Source of the DNA: Forficula auricularia
Taxonomy: Eukaryota; Arthropoda; Insecta; Dermaptera; Forficulidae
Direction: 5' to 3'
Length of the DNA: 64,000 nt
Assembly: GCA_024734495.1 (NCBI GenBank)
Contig: JALMQS010000085.1
Coordinates: 25,374,920-25,438,919 of the forward strand
The stretch's first letter is position 1; each line of letters starts with the position of its first letter. Made by a program: the position numbers and the translations under genes. Under the pieces are notes generated by a model. That model worked only from the letters and a program-made list of their open reading frames with translations. It had not been told where the DNA came from and made no database searches. Below are positions 12,681-25,093 of this stretch, one piece after another.

Positions 12681-13173
12681 CAAATCGTTCAACTCAGATT
12701 AATTTTTGTTTTTGAAAAAAATTTCAGATTTGATCATCACTGGTTCATTACCGTTAATAGTAAATAAGCTTTTTTAGTTTTTATGAAATTGTGACTAAAA
12801 ACATCTTATTCTGACATTCGTTTTATAGATTTTACACATAAATGAAGCTTCAAAAAACTATAATAATGTTATATGACTATTAAAGATGGTCATACTTTGC
12901 TGACCGAAACTGTTAAGTGAATAAATATAGAATAATTTATCTAAACTATTCAATTTGTTCCAATAATATGACAATTAACCCTTGAATTTTGATGAATATA
13001 AACTAATATTTAAGTTTTAGAAGAATTATTAAAATAATGTTGTCAGTCACACGATTTTCACTAAGTCTCTTTCTTAATGGAACAATACTAAAAATCTAAT
13101 AATTGTTAAATAATTTAAATTTGTAATGTGCCCCTGAAGTAGGGGGTGCAAATACCAATGACTGTGCTCTAAC

Positions 13174-13320
13174 TCAGTATTTCTCAAACTTTTTGGTCCA
13201 CGACCCCTTTTCCATTTAAAGGGCACTCTCGAAGAAAGGTGTGTGTAGAAAAACATTCTGGATTAATCCGTCATCAATATTCTGCGAGCCTCCAAATATT
13301 CCTCTCTTTGAGAATCACTG
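13174..13320. mobile_element. hAT-like MITE (147 bp)
   Basis: Ends CAGTATTTCTCAAACTTTTT and CTTTGAGAATCACTG match the CAGTG-TTCTCAAA terminal inverted repeat of hAT elements, and GGTCCACGACCCC follows as in many such MITEs. The flanking 8-bp sequences do not match cleanly, so no target duplication can be claimed. Confidence 0.6.
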
Positions 13321-13329
13321 CCTACATAT

Positions 13330-14430
13330 ATATATTTTTTGGACTTAAAAATTGTATTTATTTCTAAAAAACATTTTATAAAATATAGGGTCATAATTTT
13401 AAATACATTCTAAAATAAAACCCAGACTGCCCATCGCAATACTTCCCATTAAATTCTATAGAATATAAATATGAAAGTAAAAATATAATAAGTATACTTA
13501 ATCAATCTTTTGATTACCTGTCTAAAATCCAAATAATAAATTCTGGCATTCCAATTTCATCAATTTATTTTCAAAACTAAATTATTATTTAGTCTCGTGC
13601 TCTGAAATTCTGGATAAGTTAAATGAGTGAGAGAGATATCTGAGAGCGTTCTACTTTTCAGCGTTGATAATTTTTCAACTGAGATTGATTAATTATTTCT
13701 CGAGTTTGGTACACACAAGGTACCAGTTGTTGAAAAATGCATCTAGCGCTTGGAGTTCACACTCTTAGCAGTGGAATCTAGACGAAATAAAATGATTTCC
13801 ATCTGACAAGCATTTAAACGCTAAATAGAAATAATTAATAAAGTTCTAATTTAATTCCTTGGTCTGTTTCGTATGATTGATTTTTTGTTTGCATAATGAG
13901 TCTCATTTGAATACAAAAATATGCAAAGTTCAATTTCTATAGACGTCTCCACTTCAAATGAAATTTTTTCAATTAAAGTTTTTAATTAATTTCTAGGATT
14001 GCTAAACGCATCTGTTAATGACGAACATTTATTCTGTTCACTTGTAATATTCACTCAGATTGCCTTCACACTAATGTTTGTGAGGGAGTCTTTGTTAAAC
14101 TCAAACAAATGAAAACCCGTTTTTTTTTTTGTTGAAAAAACATACGTAGCCTACGATACATCTTTTTATTCATAAACGCCGTTTCAATTGACCATTATTC
14201 TAAAAAATATGATTATTTTTTTATCATATTTTCAAATATTAATAATTTTTTAACTAAGAATATTATTTACAATTAAAATATAGTAAAAATTTACTTTATC
14301 TATACGGGATTATATATAAAAACATTCTTTTTAATCTGAAAAATTTGTAAAGTTGCCCAACTGTCTGATTTGAAAATGGTTAAAGTTCTAAATATAATAT
14401 CAAATTGAATTATGAATATAATCAATATTA
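13330..14430. other. Non-coding stretch, nothing recognised
   Basis: AT-rich sequence with no supported gene or repeat on either strand. Confidence 0.5.
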
Positions 14431-14670
14431 ATTACGCAGGGCTGCTCACCGGGGGGGGGTTTAAAACGCAGACTGCGCCATTTAAATTTAGGGGGGGTTG
14501 AAATTTAGTATTATATGCTAAAATAATTCAAAATAAAAGATAACTTCAACAAAATGTAATAAAAAGCTCTTCTACAATAATTCTTTAGAACTGAATAAAA
14601 TGGGGAGTTACTTTTCATGAAACGGGGAGGGAGGGGTCGTAGAAGGTAGGGGTTGGGCAACCCTGAATTA
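14430..14670 (+). repeat. Dispersed G-rich repeat, copy 1
   Basis: Shares GGGGGGGTTGAAA, ATAACTTCAACAAAA, GTAATA-AAAGCTCTT, ATTCTTTAGAACTG and AAATGGGG in order with 17228-17480. Confidence 0.7.
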
Positions 14671-17227
14671 CGTTTATGAAGAATTTTGTTTATGTTATAA
14701 TGACAAAACATATTCGTTTTATCAACAAAAACTAACAAGTACTATCTGTTTTCGCTTAACAAATTCTCTGTATATAAACACTATTGTACCATTTTATATT
14801 GCTCTGAGAATGTATTATTCAAAGAAAAGTTGATCTATCCAATTTATTTTTTTAATAAAAAGACGATCGAACAAAATTCTCGAGTTAGGAGTATATTAAA
14901 TTAAATTTTCTAATGAGGAACAAAAACTAGATCATCTCTGGAGGTGATCCAAGAAGGTGGGCCTATGACGCAGCGCGCGGACGTGCAAGATGAAGTAATT
15001 TCTTTCAACCTTTATTTTAATAATTCAAATTCTTGAAGACGAGCCAGTTGGACAATCAAACAATACTAACTCTTTCAACTTAAAAGGAAATTATGTTTTT
15101 TTCAGTAGATAATATATAAACTGTAGGTATTATGTTACCATAAGTGAAAAATATAGAATATATTAAGTAGGTGTATATTAGATGTAGCTTTATGGGATGA
15201 GGAGGACGGCGCAAAGCAGAACCAGCTACTTATTTTCACTATTAAGAATTTATGAAACGTATTTATTATTTATTTCATACGAGGTAAATATTTAGAATTT
15301 GACGAAATTTAGTCTTTTATGCATATTTAGAAAAAATCTTTGTTTTGTTTCAATGAAAAGATTTACGAAAATATGCTAAAGCTTGGAGAGATCGTCATTG
15401 GTGAACAATTACATTACTCCCTCGTAAAAATATGTACGTTATTTGCTCCAAGCGGATACCGATAGATGCCATGGGGGGAGGGGTGAATTAAAAAAACAAA
15501 ACAAAAACAATTTGGCATGTAAGTCAAGGAAAATGATTGAAATATTATTGATTGTATTATAGCAGAATTTCATAACTTATTTAAGATTAAAAATTAAAAA
15601 TTACAATTATTTGATTATTATTTAACAAAAATTTCAAATCCCAAGCTGATAAAGTTTTAATTCGAAATTCTTTTACCGAAAATTTTCTATTTTTTCTTTT
15701 TATCATCGAACTAAGTATGTAATAGCAGCCGAAACTAGTTTTATCAAAAGTACTCATTCTCACCTAATTTTAATAAAATTTTGACATGTTTTTAATTTAA
15801 AAATTGAAAAAAAGAGAGCATAAATGTAGATGATTTTGTAGGCTCATACCACGCATCTAGATCGTCAAAATATAAAAATTGCAGAAAATCTGGGGGCGTA
15901 GATTATTAGACCCCCCCGAAAAGTTGAGGTAAACATCGACATTTTACAGGGTATTAATTAATGTTCAATAAAATTAAAAAAAATACTCTGATAAAAGCAA
16001 TCTGGGCATCAGGGAGGTCGTGTCTCCTACTCCTAGGAGTATATCCCCTAACCCCTCAGTGGGTAACCAACCCCTTCGAAAATTAACACCCCCGCAAAAT
16101 TTTTCTGGCTACGGTCTTGCTTGATGTATCAGAAATATCAGATCCTTGCAAACATGGATATTGACAAAAACTAGATTATTTATTTCGTTTCTAATAAATA
16201 ATTCATTCTGAATAATATTAAATAAACATGACCTCATTTTAATAAATGTATTTTCTTTTTGTTTCAGGTAAGGATCCATTTTGTTTGGCTTCGTAAGATT
16301 AATCCCGATTCTTCTTTAAGTGAGTTCATATTTATTTGTTTTCAAAGAACAACTTTATCGAACATGACAAAATCTTCAATTGATATATTTTCCCTGTAAT
16401 ATTTTTTCTAGTTTTTTCATTGCCAAAAGTAATAAAATCATTTTAAATTGATTTATTCACTAATAAACCTTTTCCGCAAAAGTTATAACTAGATTATTAG
16501 GTTTGACTTACCTTCCCTCATTTTGTTTTGCTTTTTCTATTCCATTTTGTGTTGCTCTCTTAGTTTATTTCTAAAATTTTATTAGCATTTCATACAATCT
16601 TTCCTTACGGGCGGCGTGAACTTAAAAGAAATAACTCCTTATAATATGGAAAAGACCGAATGCAGACGATCAGAACACCCACTAGAAGAAAAGGGAATAG
16701 ATCTCTTTGGGGACACTAAAAAGACCCACTCCTGCGACAGATTATCCGTCCTACGTTTGATTGAGAAAGTCCCCTTAAGCTGACTGCTGCAGTCTCGCAA
16801 CGGAACATCTTAAAATCATCGTAAGCGACATCCAATAACTATCAAAATATAAACAAATAAAAATCGAAATTATTTCAATTGTGTTAGAAATAACCTTGCA
16901 AAAAGAATATAACCATCTTATAAGATAGTTATCATTTGTGGACTTTCAAATTGTGTTCATGTGTCTAAGGAGCTGCAATTAACTTATATCGTAAGATATC
17001 TGAAGCGAAGAGCTATTCTAGTCTCTATATTTATTATCATATCGTATAATGTTTGATATGGTATGTGTCAGCGGTGGTTCTAACAAAGAGATAGACGAGT
17101 ATTATACTTTTATTTTCTCATTGATTATTATAGAAAACAACTCTAGAACTTAACATTATTGAATACTTTAGATTAATAAGCTGTTTTTCAGTTCAGAGAA
17201 ATAGACAGTCTCTATTGCTTACCCAGG
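14671..17227. other. Non-coding stretch, nothing recognised
   Basis: AT-rich with scattered C- and G-runs. No coding signal beyond short chance frames. Confidence 0.5.
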
Positions 17228-17480
17228 GGTACACAGGGGGAGGTTAAGTCACGGAATGCGTGAGTGAAATTTCTGGGGGGGGGGTTGAAAATTGTTGCAT
17301 TTTTCCATCATTTGCTATAAATAAAAGCGGCCTAGTTTCATAACTTCAACAAAAGGTAATATAAAGCTCTTTCTAATTCTTTAGAACTGGATGAAATGGG
17401 GGAGGGGTTGCTTTCCATGAAAAATGGGGGAGTCACAGAAGTCTAGAGGGAAGTGGGGGGAGGGGCTATCCAACCGATTT
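17228..17480 (+). repeat. Dispersed G-rich repeat, copy 2
   Basis: Same order of landmarks as the copy at 14430-14670 and the same orientation, with several G-runs. Confidence 0.7.
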
Positions 17481-17604
17481 GCAATTTTGAAAGCTTTAAA
17501 TTTTTAAATCTGACAGTGGGATAAATTTCCCATTTTATTCAAAAAAATATTTTTTAAATTAATTTTTGTTAATTTCGACAAATTATTTAAATATTTTTTT
17601 ATAT

Positions 17605-17621
17605 NNNNNNNNNNNNNNNNN
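17605..17621. other. Assembly gap (17 Ns) beside a C-run
   Basis: Seventeen N bases directly followed by CCCCCCCCC. Probably a homopolymer that could not be read through. Confidence 0.99.
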
Positions 17622-17629
17622 CCCCCCCC

Positions 17630-18365
17630 CTTTATTTATGTTGATTTTATTCAAGTGCACCTATTGTTTCTTTGAGTTTAAAGATTTTTTAATATATTAA
17701 ATATAATGAGAATTTGGTGAAATTTTTTACTCAATAAAAGTACATATTTGAAACTTGGTGTCTATAGCTTACTTTATCATTTTATTCCTCTCATAGCACT
17801 CCTTCAAATATATAGTCATTTTGTTTTCAATTTTAATTTTAGTGCATAAAAAAATTTATTTTTGCCTTCTTTTAATGCATATATTTGCATATTTCAACGT
17901 ATTCTGCAAATTACTTGCATATTTCAGCATTTTAACTGCATATTTGATGGCATATTTTGGCAGTTTTTACTGCATAAAAATCCGTTCTCTACGTATGAGT
18001 TATATTAAACAAAAGATTAAAAATGTGGTCCCTAAACATGAGACGAATATCCTTTACAGAATTTTACTAGAAAAAACAAATAAGATGATAAAATCGTCCA
18101 AAACGTATTCAGTAATGAAAACTCATCACTTAAAAGGGAGACTGTTATTTAATATTTATAATTTAGTTCATGAAATATTTAATAAGGGATCAATTTTAAA
18201 CCTTGGATTTATCAATTTTAGATAATCCATCTGGAAAAGCGCGTGGTGTTTAATTATTATTTATTTAAAGAAATAAAAAAAAATAAGATAAAAGTATTTT
18301 ACTTTATTGAGATAATTTTATAGTTATTTAATTATTTTTATTTATTTATTTTATTATTTCTAATT
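17630..18365. other. AT-rich stretch with TGCATATTT repeats
   Basis: A 134-codon open stretch (17821-18225) exists, but its first half is formed by irregular GCATATTT repeats and no family is recognised. I do not call it a gene. Confidence 0.5.
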
Positions 18366-18369
18366 GAAA

Positions 18370-18545
18370 AGATTTTGTTTATCTGAGAATAGCAGAGTTG
18401 TTGATTCATAAAGACAATTTAATGAGGATGCCATCTGATTGATGCAAATAAACATATACATGTATATTTGCATCAAGCAGTGGATAACCGCATTGATTTC
18501 TCTTTATGATTTTATATTTCTATTTCTTATCATTTCAAATATTCC
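18370..18545. mobile_element. Palindromic MITE (TTTGCATCAAGCAG family)
   Basis: Arms meet at ACATATACATGTATAT (about 18450) and pair outward: GATTGATGCAAATA against TATTTGCATCAAGCAG, and TCATAAAGA against TCTTTATGA. Half-copies lie at 34085-34190, 39655-39770 and 47808-47900. Confidence 0.75.
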
Positions 18546-19825
18546 GTTTTTCCAGATTAATTATGTTTATAAATAATTATTGACGGAAAAAATCAATATA
18601 TTTACTAAAATTGTAAATTTTCTTTTTTTTTCAATTTTTCTAAACCACAAAAAAATTTGAACTATATTTGCCGTCATTTTTTTCGCATAGATAATTTATC
18701 TGGAAAAGCGCATTCCATGAAATGAAAATAACTAGAGAGGCATTGAAATAAAGAAAAAAATTGTATCAACAATTTGGTCAGAATTATGTATGTTTATTTA
18801 TTTAAAATACGTTGAGCTATTTTAAGAAAAATCTTCAACTCTACTAAAAATCTCGTAGGCATATGAAATAAATCGAACTTTCTATTAAGTTACGTCCTTC
18901 GGATTCTTTTTTTCCAATATGTTTGAATAAATTTAATATTTTCAAAGGCCATTAATCATTTTAGAAGATTTATAATTAGTTAAATTATTTAATTTACAAC
19001 AATAAATAATTTTTTAGTTTTTTTTTAACAAGACTTATAAATTATATTGTTTAGTTTCATAAAAAATAATGATTTTTAGTTAATATATAATAAATAATAA
19101 TTAAAAAGTTTAATAATTACTTTTACTTTTCTTCTTGAAAATTCTTGACGTGATGTTTTTAAGATAAAAATTGAAAATAATAATTTTCAAAAATTCAAAG
19201 GGGACGGAATGAAAACCAAATCGACTCATTCAACAGGTGGAGTAAATTTGCAGTGAAAATCAATCAAAAAAAGTTTTATAAAAATATGAACACTTCAAAA
19301 AGCATGTTTGTTTATTTTTTCCACTTGTTACATTTGACACACTTAATCCTGTTCGGACCAAGCAAACCATTTAATCAACAAGTGAGAGAGTAACCGAACC
19401 GGCTGGAGTAGTCTACTGTGGATTGCAACTCTTCCGAGGACCAGGTCATCCCCTCCTTCTTAAGCTACTCCTTCCACAGAAGAGGGAGCCCTCTGGTCCC
19501 CTGGTATTCCAATTGAACCAATCGGGAACAAAGCAACGATCACGTGAATCTCTTATATCAATGGCTTCAATTCAAATGCATATATTTAATAAGCATGACA
19601 AAAACAACATTTAATATATTATTTGAATTATTAATAAAAAAGTAATTATAAATGAATTCTTATGGTTATATTTATAAGTCTTATATAAGAGATAAGAAAC
19701 AGTGATATGAGTTTCATAACTAGATTTCCATAGAACCTGTATGTGCATGCAAGGTTTTATTCAAGTTTATTTTTCATTTTTTTAGTAAAAATATAAAAAT
19801 AGTCTAATGAAAAGAATGAATTGGG
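18546..19825. other. AT-rich stretch with one GC-richer island
   Basis: Mostly featureless. About 19395-19515 is clearly less AT-rich (CCGAACCGGCTGGAG, CCCTCTGGTCCCCTGG), unlike its surroundings. Its 63-codon open stretch has no recognisable domain. Confidence 0.5.
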
Positions 19826-22800
19826 GGAAAAAGTGAAACTTTTTAAAGGCCCGGTACACTGTTTGCAGTTTTGTTGAATAATTCAAAACACACTAGTTTG
19901 ATTGTTTATTATTTTTTACTTTACCATACAGGGTATGGTCAAGAATTGAAATCGTGTATGGAAAAAACTGGTTTTTTTGCTTCTTTTTTCGAAATATCTC
20001 AAAAACGGCTGAAACTATTTTGATTAAACAAATTGAGCGAAACCATGGCATTTCGCTCTACAAAAAGCCCCTAATAAGTGGACATCGAAAAAATTATATT
20101 TTTCAAAGATAATAACTGTTTTTGTCAAAATATCTGTTAGTCTGTTAGTAGGTGCGTTACCAAATTTTCGAGCTCAAAAACTAGTGTGAATATCGAAACC
20201 AAATTTAACAAGTAGTTTTGGTGCATTGAGATTAAGAGCTGATTAGATTTTGTTGCATATCGACCCTAAAATAAAGGGGGGTGGAGGGGGGGCTTAAAAA
20301 TTAAAAATCTAGGCCATTTGAGCAAACTCAACCAAATTTTGTATACATAATCCGTGGGCCACCAGAAGTCTAAAAATTCAAAAACCAACTGCCCAAAATG
20401 TGTTGGGGGGGGGGGGGGATGTAGGGTCAAAAAATGAAAATCTAGGCTCTTGTACCAAACTCAACCAAATTTTGTATACATAATCTGTGGGCCCCCAGAA
20501 GTCTAAAAATGCAAAAACTAACCGCCCAAAATGTGTGTGGGGGGGGGGTCAAAAAATGAATATCTAGGCTCTTGTACCAAACTCAACCAAATTTTGTATA
20601 CATAATCTCTGGGCCACCAGAAGTCTAAAAATTCAAAAACCAACTGCCCAAAATGTGTTGGGGGGGGGATGTAGGGTCAAAAAATGAAAATCTAGGCTCT
20701 TGTACCAAACTCAACCAAATTTTGTATACATAATCTGTGGGCCCCCAGAAGTCTAAAAATGCAAAAACTAACCGCCCAAAATGTGTGTGGGGGGTCAAAA
20801 AATGAATATCTAGGCTCTTGTACCAAACTCAACCAAATTTTGTATACATAATCTGTGGGCCACCAGAAGTCTAAAAATGCAAAAACTAACCGCCCAAAAT
20901 GTGTGTGTGTGGGGGGGGGGGGTCAAAAAATGAATATCTAGGCTCTTGTACCAAACTCAACCAAATTTTGTATACATAATCTGTGGGCCCCCAGAAGTCT
21001 AAAAATGCAAAAACTAACCGCCCAAAATGTGTGTGGGGGGGGGGTCAAAAAATGAATATCTAGGCTCTTGTACCAAACTCAACCAAATTTTGTATACATA
21101 ATCTCTGGGCCACCAGAAGTCTAAAAATTCAAAAACCAACTGCCCAAAATGTGTTGTTGGGGGGGGGATGTAGGGTCAAAAAATGAAAATCTAGGCTCTT
21201 GTACCAAACTCAACCAAATTTTGTATACATAATCTGTGGGCCCCCAGAAGTCTAAAAATGCAAAAACTAACCGCCCAAAATGTGTGTGGGGGGGGGGTCA
21301 AAAAATGAATATCTAGGCTCTTGTACCAAACTCAACCAAATTTTGTATACATAATCTGTGGGCCACCAGAAGTCTAAAAATGCAAAAACTAACCGCCCAA
21401 AATGTGTGTGGGGGGGGGGTCAAAAAATGAATATCTAGGCTCTTGTACCAAACTCAACCAAATTTTGTATACATAATCTGTGGGCCACCAGAAGTCTAAA
21501 AATGCAAAAACTAACCGCCCAAAATGTGTGTGGGGGGGGGGTCAAAAAATGAATATCTAGGCTCTTGTACCAAACTCAACCAAATTTTGTATACATAATC
21601 TGTGGGCCACCAGAAGTCTAAAAATGCAAAAACTAACCGCCCAAAATGTGTGTGGGGGGGGGGTCAAAAAATGAATATCTAGGCTCTTGTACCAAACTCA
21701 ACCAAATTTTGTATACATAATCTGTGGGCCTCCAGAAGTCTAAAAATTCAAAAACCAACCGCCCAAAATGTGTGGGGGGGGGGGTCAAAAAATGAATATC
21801 TAGGCTCTTGTACCAAACTCAACCAAATTTTGTATACATAATCTGTGGGCCACCAGAAGTCTAAAAATGCAAAAACCAACCGCCCAAAATGTGTGTGGGG
21901 GGGGGGTCAAAAAATGAATATCTAGGCTCTTGTACCAAACTCAACCAAATTTTGTATACATAATCAGTGGGCCACCAGAAGTCTAAAAATGCAAAAACTA
22001 ACCGCCCAAAATGGGGGGGGGGTCAAAAAATGAATATCTAGGCTCTTGTACCAAACTCAACCAAATTTTGTATACATAATCAGTGGGCCCACAGTAATCT
22101 AAAAATGCAAAAAACTAACCGCCCAAAATGGGGGGGGGGTTTATGGTCAAAATTTTAAAATATAGGACCTTGAACCAAACTCAACCAAATTTTGTGCACA
22201 TAATCACTGGGACCCCAGAAGACTAAAAAATACAAAAACTAACCACAAAAAATGGGGGGGGGGGGGGGTTAAAAAATTAAAAAACTAGACCCTTGTACCA
22301 AACTCAACCAAATTTTGTATACATAATCCGTGGACCCAAAATCTAATCCCCACTACATAATTATAAATAATTTTATTAAATATTAAATATAAGAGAGGGT
22401 TCAGGTTGTATGGTAAATTCAAGTGGATGGCCACATCAGAACGTGTCAGTTTATTTACTATACAAAGAGAATAAAATCTCAAAAAATTATCAAAAAATAT
22501 TTTTTAGTAATTTTGAATGTTTTAACCGGAAGATCTAGTAAGCCCAAAATCTAATTAATTTTTCACATTGAAGACACAGAAATTTTAGCACAAGAACTAA
22601 CTTTCTATGACGTTTCAATCTTAAGTTATCGTGCTATCTGGTATTTGAATCCCGACACACAGGCAAACACACAAACAAAAATCATGGTTGCAAATTATTT
22701 TTCCCCAATATCTGGGCATTTTTCAACACTTTTTCTTCTCTCTCCTATTTACTTCTGAGTGCCTTGCCATCTTTTTCTTGGTCGACCGCGACATCTTTTT

Positions 22801-23240
22801 CCAGTGGCATTATTGTCATATTATATACCTTCCTCACTAGCCGATTCTACTCCATACGTAGTCCATCCATTTTCCACTCCATTCTCATTGGCGTAGTTAG
22901 GGAGTTTTCCTAGGGAGGCAGCCGGCCAGCTGATTAGCCACCACAAGGTTTCAATTTCGGTAATCCGATTAGAGATCAACTAACTTTTTGGTAGAATTGA
23001 CAAATTTTGGAAGTAACGAAATAATTTAATGAGAAATAGATAAGTGATGTCTCATAATAATGAAGTTTCAATTTTTCTAGAGGGGCCCATTGATTTTGTA
23101 GGTGGATCACTGCCTCCCTTCTCCCTGCCCCCTAACTACAATAAACTATTGGTTATCTGCGAGACCCATAGGAAATGCTAAATCCGGTACTTACCGAAAC
23201 TGCAAACAGCGTAGCGAGTCTTGAAAAACGTTTCTCTTTT
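19826..23240. mobile_element. Element with inverted ends enclosing the satellite array
   Basis: The left end (19826-19876) and the reverse complement of the right end (23191-23240) align over about 50 bp, sharing CTGTTTGCAGTTT and AAAGNGAAAC. Inside, the left flank (about 20100-20270) is a diverged inverted copy of 22540-22690. A third copy of the end sequence is at 26845. No transposase reading frame. The boundaries are inferred. Confidence 0.55.
20276..22340 (+). repeat. Satellite array, about 17 units of ~122-131 bp
   Basis: Each unit reads: G-run, GGTCAAAAAATGAA, TCTAGGCTCTTGTACC, AAACTCAACCAAATTTTG, TATACATAATC, GTGGGCC, CCAGAAGTCTAAAAA, CAAAAACTAACCGCCC. Units differ mainly in G-run length (7-15), in TGTTG versus TGTGTG before it, and in a GATGTAGG insert. 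In the left part the two types alternate, like a higher-order repeat. Units at both edges are more diverged. Confidence 0.95.
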
Positions 23241-23429
23241 TCAACCAAATAAATTTTTAAAAATACAGCCTTTTTTACTTAACGAGTTTTTTACGATGAT
23301 AATAGACCCCAATGAATAAAATAATAATCACCAGGCTGGATATATTTATGAGGGGTTTTCGGAATATTTGATTTTAATAGGTTTACAGTAAAAAAATTTA
23401 TTGAATTCGGAGAAGAAAATTTTTTTAAT

Positions 23430-23720
23430 TTGTGTTGTGGTGGACATACATATATAATGTTTCGGTTTTAAGCGGCGAAACCATCTTCAGCACCTGCAAT
23501 AGAAATGTATCATTGAATGAGTTTGGCTCAAAAGGTAAGATTTGTAGAGATAGTACGCCCCAACTCCCCTTGTTAAAAATGTATACTATTTAAAACATAA
23601 TTTTACCATATCTCTTACCTTTGAGCTAAACTCATTCAATTATAGATTTATATTGTAGGTGCTGAAGATGGTTTCGCTGATTAACGCTCGAAACGTATAT
23701 ATGTATATCCACCACAACAC
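23430..23720. mobile_element. Inverted-repeat element with GAAGATGG...GAAAC motif
   Basis: GTTGTGGTGGACATACATAT and ATATGTATATCCACCACAAC close the element. Both arms contain GTGCTGAAGATGGTTTCG and a nearby CGAAAC. The middle is about 130 bp. Confidence 0.75.
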
Positions 23721-23884
23721 ACATTAAAATTGTTTTTCTCTTTTTTTCTGTACACCTAGGAAAACCAAATATTCTAATTCCTCATAAATATCCTACCTGG
23801 TTCTTAATCTTCACCGAAGAATCGACGCCTAGTCACATTGAATTCCATCGGCTCTCCATAAGCAATGTAAAAAAATAATGAAAC

Positions 23885-24160
23885 TAGAAGCCGAAAATCT
23901 AATCAGTTTTTGATTTTGGAAATACAAACATTGTAGCACCAGAACGAGCCTTCGACGACCTTTTATTCAGTTCTTGGGTTATCGTAGGTACGTGTAGAAT
24001 TCTAGTCAAGCATACAGACAGAAAAAAATAATACTTGAGAATGACTTTTCTCCACGTTTCATGTATTTCTAAACATGAATAAGCAAAAAGAAAATTAAAA
24101 ATGATTATCAAAGTCCAATATAAAAAATAATTCAATCACTTTATCCAGTAAATAAGTTTT
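23885..24160 (+). repeat. Dispersed repeat related to the satellite-element flank
   Basis: AAAATCTAATCAGTTTTTGA, GGAAATACAAACATT, TAGCACCAGAACGA, then AGTTCTTGGGTTATCGT. The same order appears near 22540-22690 and 27080-27330. Confidence 0.6.
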
Positions 24161-25066
24161 TAAATCGTATAGAACATTTTTCTTGTAATTTTTATTCAGA
24201 CGCCCCATTCCCGCGCTATGAACCAAATTCCCCTCGCAACCCCCCTCCCCTTTCAATCATTTGATCTAAAATCAGTAAAAAAATGAGAATAAAATATTAT
24301 CGTGTCAAACGTAAAGAATTAAATAGATCATTTTCTCAAATTAGATTTATATTCAGTAGGGAACTTTTTAAATGAGTACTTCTCGCAATTTGCCGCTTTT
24401 TTTATAAAGAAGAACCTTCTTGGTCAATATACTAATAGGGTGGTGAGTTTCGAAGTTTACTAGAGAATGAAAGAAGAATGTTGTTTCTTAACTAAAATAA
24501 AAAAATATATATAAATAATTTTAAATGGCAAATTTTTCGAAATAAAATATGATATAAAAACATTGTGTGATTTTGTTAATTTTATTCTATTCTTCTAAGA
24601 GTAATTAAAAAAATCAAATCTTGGTTTTATAATAATTATTATTAAGATAATTAGTTAAATATAACAAATTCTAGAAATCCAGCAATAATTTCTTGCGCTT
24701 CTATTTTATATTATATTATAGGAGTCTGCCATGTTATTTAAAAAATCAATAAAATGTTTGCGAGCCTCCCTTGGATAACTAAACCATTATCGGAATTCCC
24801 TATTAATATTTCATATATACTTCCATCTCCAAATAAATGATTTTTAATTAATTTTTTGTTTCTATCAATATTTTGACTCCTGGATGATTAGAGAAAAAGC
24901 TTTTTCGACCCCTAAAATGCTTAAATATCCCATCATGAAACCCCCGAAGTTTCGTTGCTTGTTTCACATCACACCCTAACCATTCCTAGTAACTTCCCCT
25001 AATTTGTTCTGTTTATAATGGAATTATTTTAAAGAAGAATATTAAAATATAAAATTTCAATAAATA
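24161..25066. other. Upstream region of the TPR gene
   Basis: AT-rich with no repeat or promoter element that I can identify. No clear initiator or TATA assignment is possible in such AT-rich DNA. Confidence 0.5.
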
Positions 25067-25093
25067 ATGATGAATCCTGAAAACCAAGAAAAA
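25067..25093 (+). CDS. TPR gene exon 1 (start)
   Basis: Nine codons from tandem ATGs, MMNPENQEK, then donor AAA|gtatat. It joins in phase 0 to exon 2 across an 85-nt intron. Short and without homology support, so the start remains a prediction. Confidence 0.6.

Noticed and set aside
17821..18225. 134-codon open stretch, possible membrane protein
   Set aside because: Its hydrophobic half is encoded by irregular GCATATTT repeats, it has no recognisable domain, and no exon-like partners lie nearby.
20276..22340. CRISPR-like regular array
   Set aside because: Units are contiguous satellite copies without unique spacers, in a eukaryotic setting.
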